From contig MKTN01000068.1 in assembly GCA_001898235.1 (NCBI GenBank), positions 1 to 34,168 on the forward strand: 34,168 nucleotides of DNA, written 5' to 3'. The stretch comes from Gammaproteobacteria bacterium 39-13. GTDB lineage: Bacteria; Pseudomonadota; Gammaproteobacteria; Berkiellales; Berkiellaceae. The notes beneath the pieces are model-generated. The model saw only the letters and a list, made by a program, of their open reading frames with translations, did no database searches and was not told the DNA's origin. Both the position numbers and the translations under genes were made by a program. Positions within the stretch are counted from its first letter, which is position 1; each line of letters begins with the position of its first letter. This document shows, one piece after another, positions 32,843-34,168 of this stretch.

Positions 32843-34168
32843 AAAAGTTCGCTTCGTTAGGTTTTTTACTTTTAGGCGCGATAGGCTGTACAGTTGGACC
32901 TGATTACCAACGTCCCTCTGTCCAAATTCCTGAACAGTATAAAGAAGCGCCTGTTGGATGGAAATTTGCCTCGCCAAATGATGAGTGTTCAAATGAAGAA
33001 TGGTGGAGGGTATTTAATGACTCACAATTAGACGCCTTAGAAGTCCGCTTAGAAATCTCTAATCAAAATATCAAAGCGGCTTTTTATCAATATATGCAAG
33101 CACGAGCTTTAGTGACACAAGCACGCGCAGCTTATTTTCCAATCATTAGTGGTTTTGGATCCGTTACCCGTGAAAAATCAGCGACATCATCTGCTTTATC
33201 ATCAACGGCAGTGTCTGGTTTAAGTGCCGGAACCGGATCGACGCCAACTGTGGGCGCACCATTTACCAACTATCACCTTGAGTTAGACGCATCGTGGGCA
33301 CCTGATATATGGGGAAGTGTGCGCCGTACAGTGGAAGGTGCTGTTGCTGGAGCCCAAGCAAGTGCTGCCGAGGTTGCTGCAACGCGTCTTTTGGCACAAG
33401 CAAGTCTTGCGCAGTTTTACTTTGAATTACGTGGATTAGATGGCGATCAAAAAGTATTAGATGACACAGTCAAAAATTATCAAAAACTGCTTCGTATTAC
33501 TCAAAATCAATACAAAGCAGGTACAGCATCACGTGCGAATGTTTTGCAGGCACAAAGCTTACTTGAATTGGCTGAGGTGCAGGCAATAGATAATGGAATT
33601 TTACGTGCACAATATGAACATGCCATTGCGGTGCTTATTGGTGTGCCGCCTGCAGAATTTTGTATAGATGCCAACCCCATTGCTTTTACGCCGCCCTTTA
33701 TTCCTGCTGCGTTACCTTCCACTTTATTAGAGCGTCGTCCTGATATTGCGCAAGCTGAGCGTTTGGTCAAGCAAGCGAATGCGCAAATTGGGGTAGCGAT
33801 AGCCGCTTATTTCCCCGTACTGACCTTGACAGAAACGGGAGGCTATAATGCGACCAAATTAGCGAACTTATTTTCTAAGCCTGCGCAGTTTTGGTCCTTA
33901 GGTGCACAATTGGCAGATACGTTATTTGATGGTGGTCTACGTAGTGGTCAAGTTGAAGCCGCTTGCGCAACATTACACCAAACTGTTGCACAATATCGGC
34001 AAACCGTATTAACGGCGTTTCAAGATGTTGAAGATAATCTTGCCGCTTTACGAATATTAAATGAAGAATTTAACAAACAAAAGCAAGCAGTCAATACGGC
34101 GACGGCAGCGCTCGATGTTGTGTTAAATAGCTATAAAGCAGGAACAGCCGCATTTGCTGATGTATTAA
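32839..34168 (+). CDS. RND outer-membrane factor lipoprotein, NodT/OprM family (cut by window edge)
   Basis: The frame starts at ATG 32839, overlapping the stop of the second pump gene, and is open for 443 codons to the window end. The terminal TAA at 34166-34168 is out of frame, so the protein continues beyond. A signal peptide ends in GAIGC (lipidated C17), followed by TVGPDYQRP, the hallmark of the NodT family. Later motifs are EEWWRVFND, the long helical repeats (QARALVTQARAAYFP and LDASWAPDIWGSVRR), LLERRPDIAQAERLVKQANAQIG, and LFDGGLRSGQ. NodT/OprM proteins form the trimeric channel through which the MdtABC-type pump empties. Family members run to about 460-500 residues, so little is missing. 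A tripartite system encoded with its own channel is thus complete here, apart from the last residues. Confidence 0.9.
   Translation, partial: MKKFASLGFLLLGAIGCTVGPDYQRPSVQIPEQYKEAPVGWKFASPNDECSNEEWWRVFNDSQLDALEVRLEISNQNIKAAFYQYMQARALVTQARAAYFPIISGFGSVTREKSATSSALSSTAVSGLSAGTGSTPTVGAPFTNYHLELDASWAPDIWGSVRRTVEGAVAGAQASAAEVAATRLLAQASLAQFYFELRGLDGDQKVLDDTVKNYQKLLRITQNQYKAGTASRANVLQAQSLLELAEVQAIDNGILRAQYEHAIAVLIGVPPAEFCIDANPIAFTPPFIPAALPSTLLERRPDIAQAERLVKQANAQIGVAIAAYFPVLTLTETGGYNATKLANLFSKPAQFWSLGAQLADTLFDGGLRSGQVEAACATLHQTVAQYRQTVLTAFQDVEDNLAALRILNEEFNKQKQAVNTATAALDVVLNSYKAGTAAFADVL

Noticed and set aside
34166-34168. TAA at the very end of the window as stop of the outer-membrane factor gene
   Set aside because: From the ATG at 32839 the in-frame codon is TTA at 34165-34167, so this TAA is out of frame and the gene is cut by the window edge.

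Overview
The window is AT-rich DNA from a gammaproteobacterium. Three things suggest an intracellular or host-associated member, most like the Legionellales (Legionella, Coxiella or Berkiella relatives): large orphan proteins with no enzyme-like domain order, an ankyrin-repeat protein, and a core of gammaproteobacterial housekeeping genes (mpl-ubiX, nagZ, a diphosphate-type phosphofructokinase, an MdtABC-type pump). The taxonomic placement is inference; no rRNA or tRNA gene was found to test it. I saw no CRISPR array, insertion sequence, phage gene or origin.

Left part (1-9600): two tandem secreted Cys-rich paralogues (minus strand), then an 1123-residue orphan protein (minus) with one membrane-spanning stretch, a GDxD...N...DYG motif pair and an internal tandem repeat. 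Divergent from it is a four-gene plus-strand operon: an exported hydratase-fold protein, a MAPEG protein, a DUF4166 protein and a DCC (DUF393) thiol-oxidoreductase-like protein. Convergent with that operon is an ankyrin-repeat protein whose N-terminal domain has Cys/His/Asn spacing like papain-fold effectors. A dispersed inverted repeat and a BamE/SmpA-like lipoprotein follow.

Middle part (9600-20800): an accessory stretch of small charged or low-complexity proteins (one of only 48 aa at 11063-11209), a glutaredoxin, a Gly-rich membrane protein, an MFS transporter, a protein with two winged-helix-like domains, a coiled-coil protein with recent internal repeats, a 74-aa peptide with a bacteriocin-type leader, NagZ, an HDOD protein and two tandem paralogues of an unrecognised family.

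Right part (20800-34168): diphosphate-dependent phosphofructokinase (minus), then a plus-strand membrane protein-mpl-ubiX unit, a small exported protein, and a tightly packed tripartite RND efflux operon (adaptor, two pump subunits, outer-membrane lipoprotein). The last gene runs off the right edge. NagZ and Mpl belong to the same pathway, recycling of cell-wall muropeptides. The RND operon has a good -10 box with a perfect 12-bp palindrome over the predicted start site, and its second pump gene has its ribosome binding site inside a small GC hairpin.
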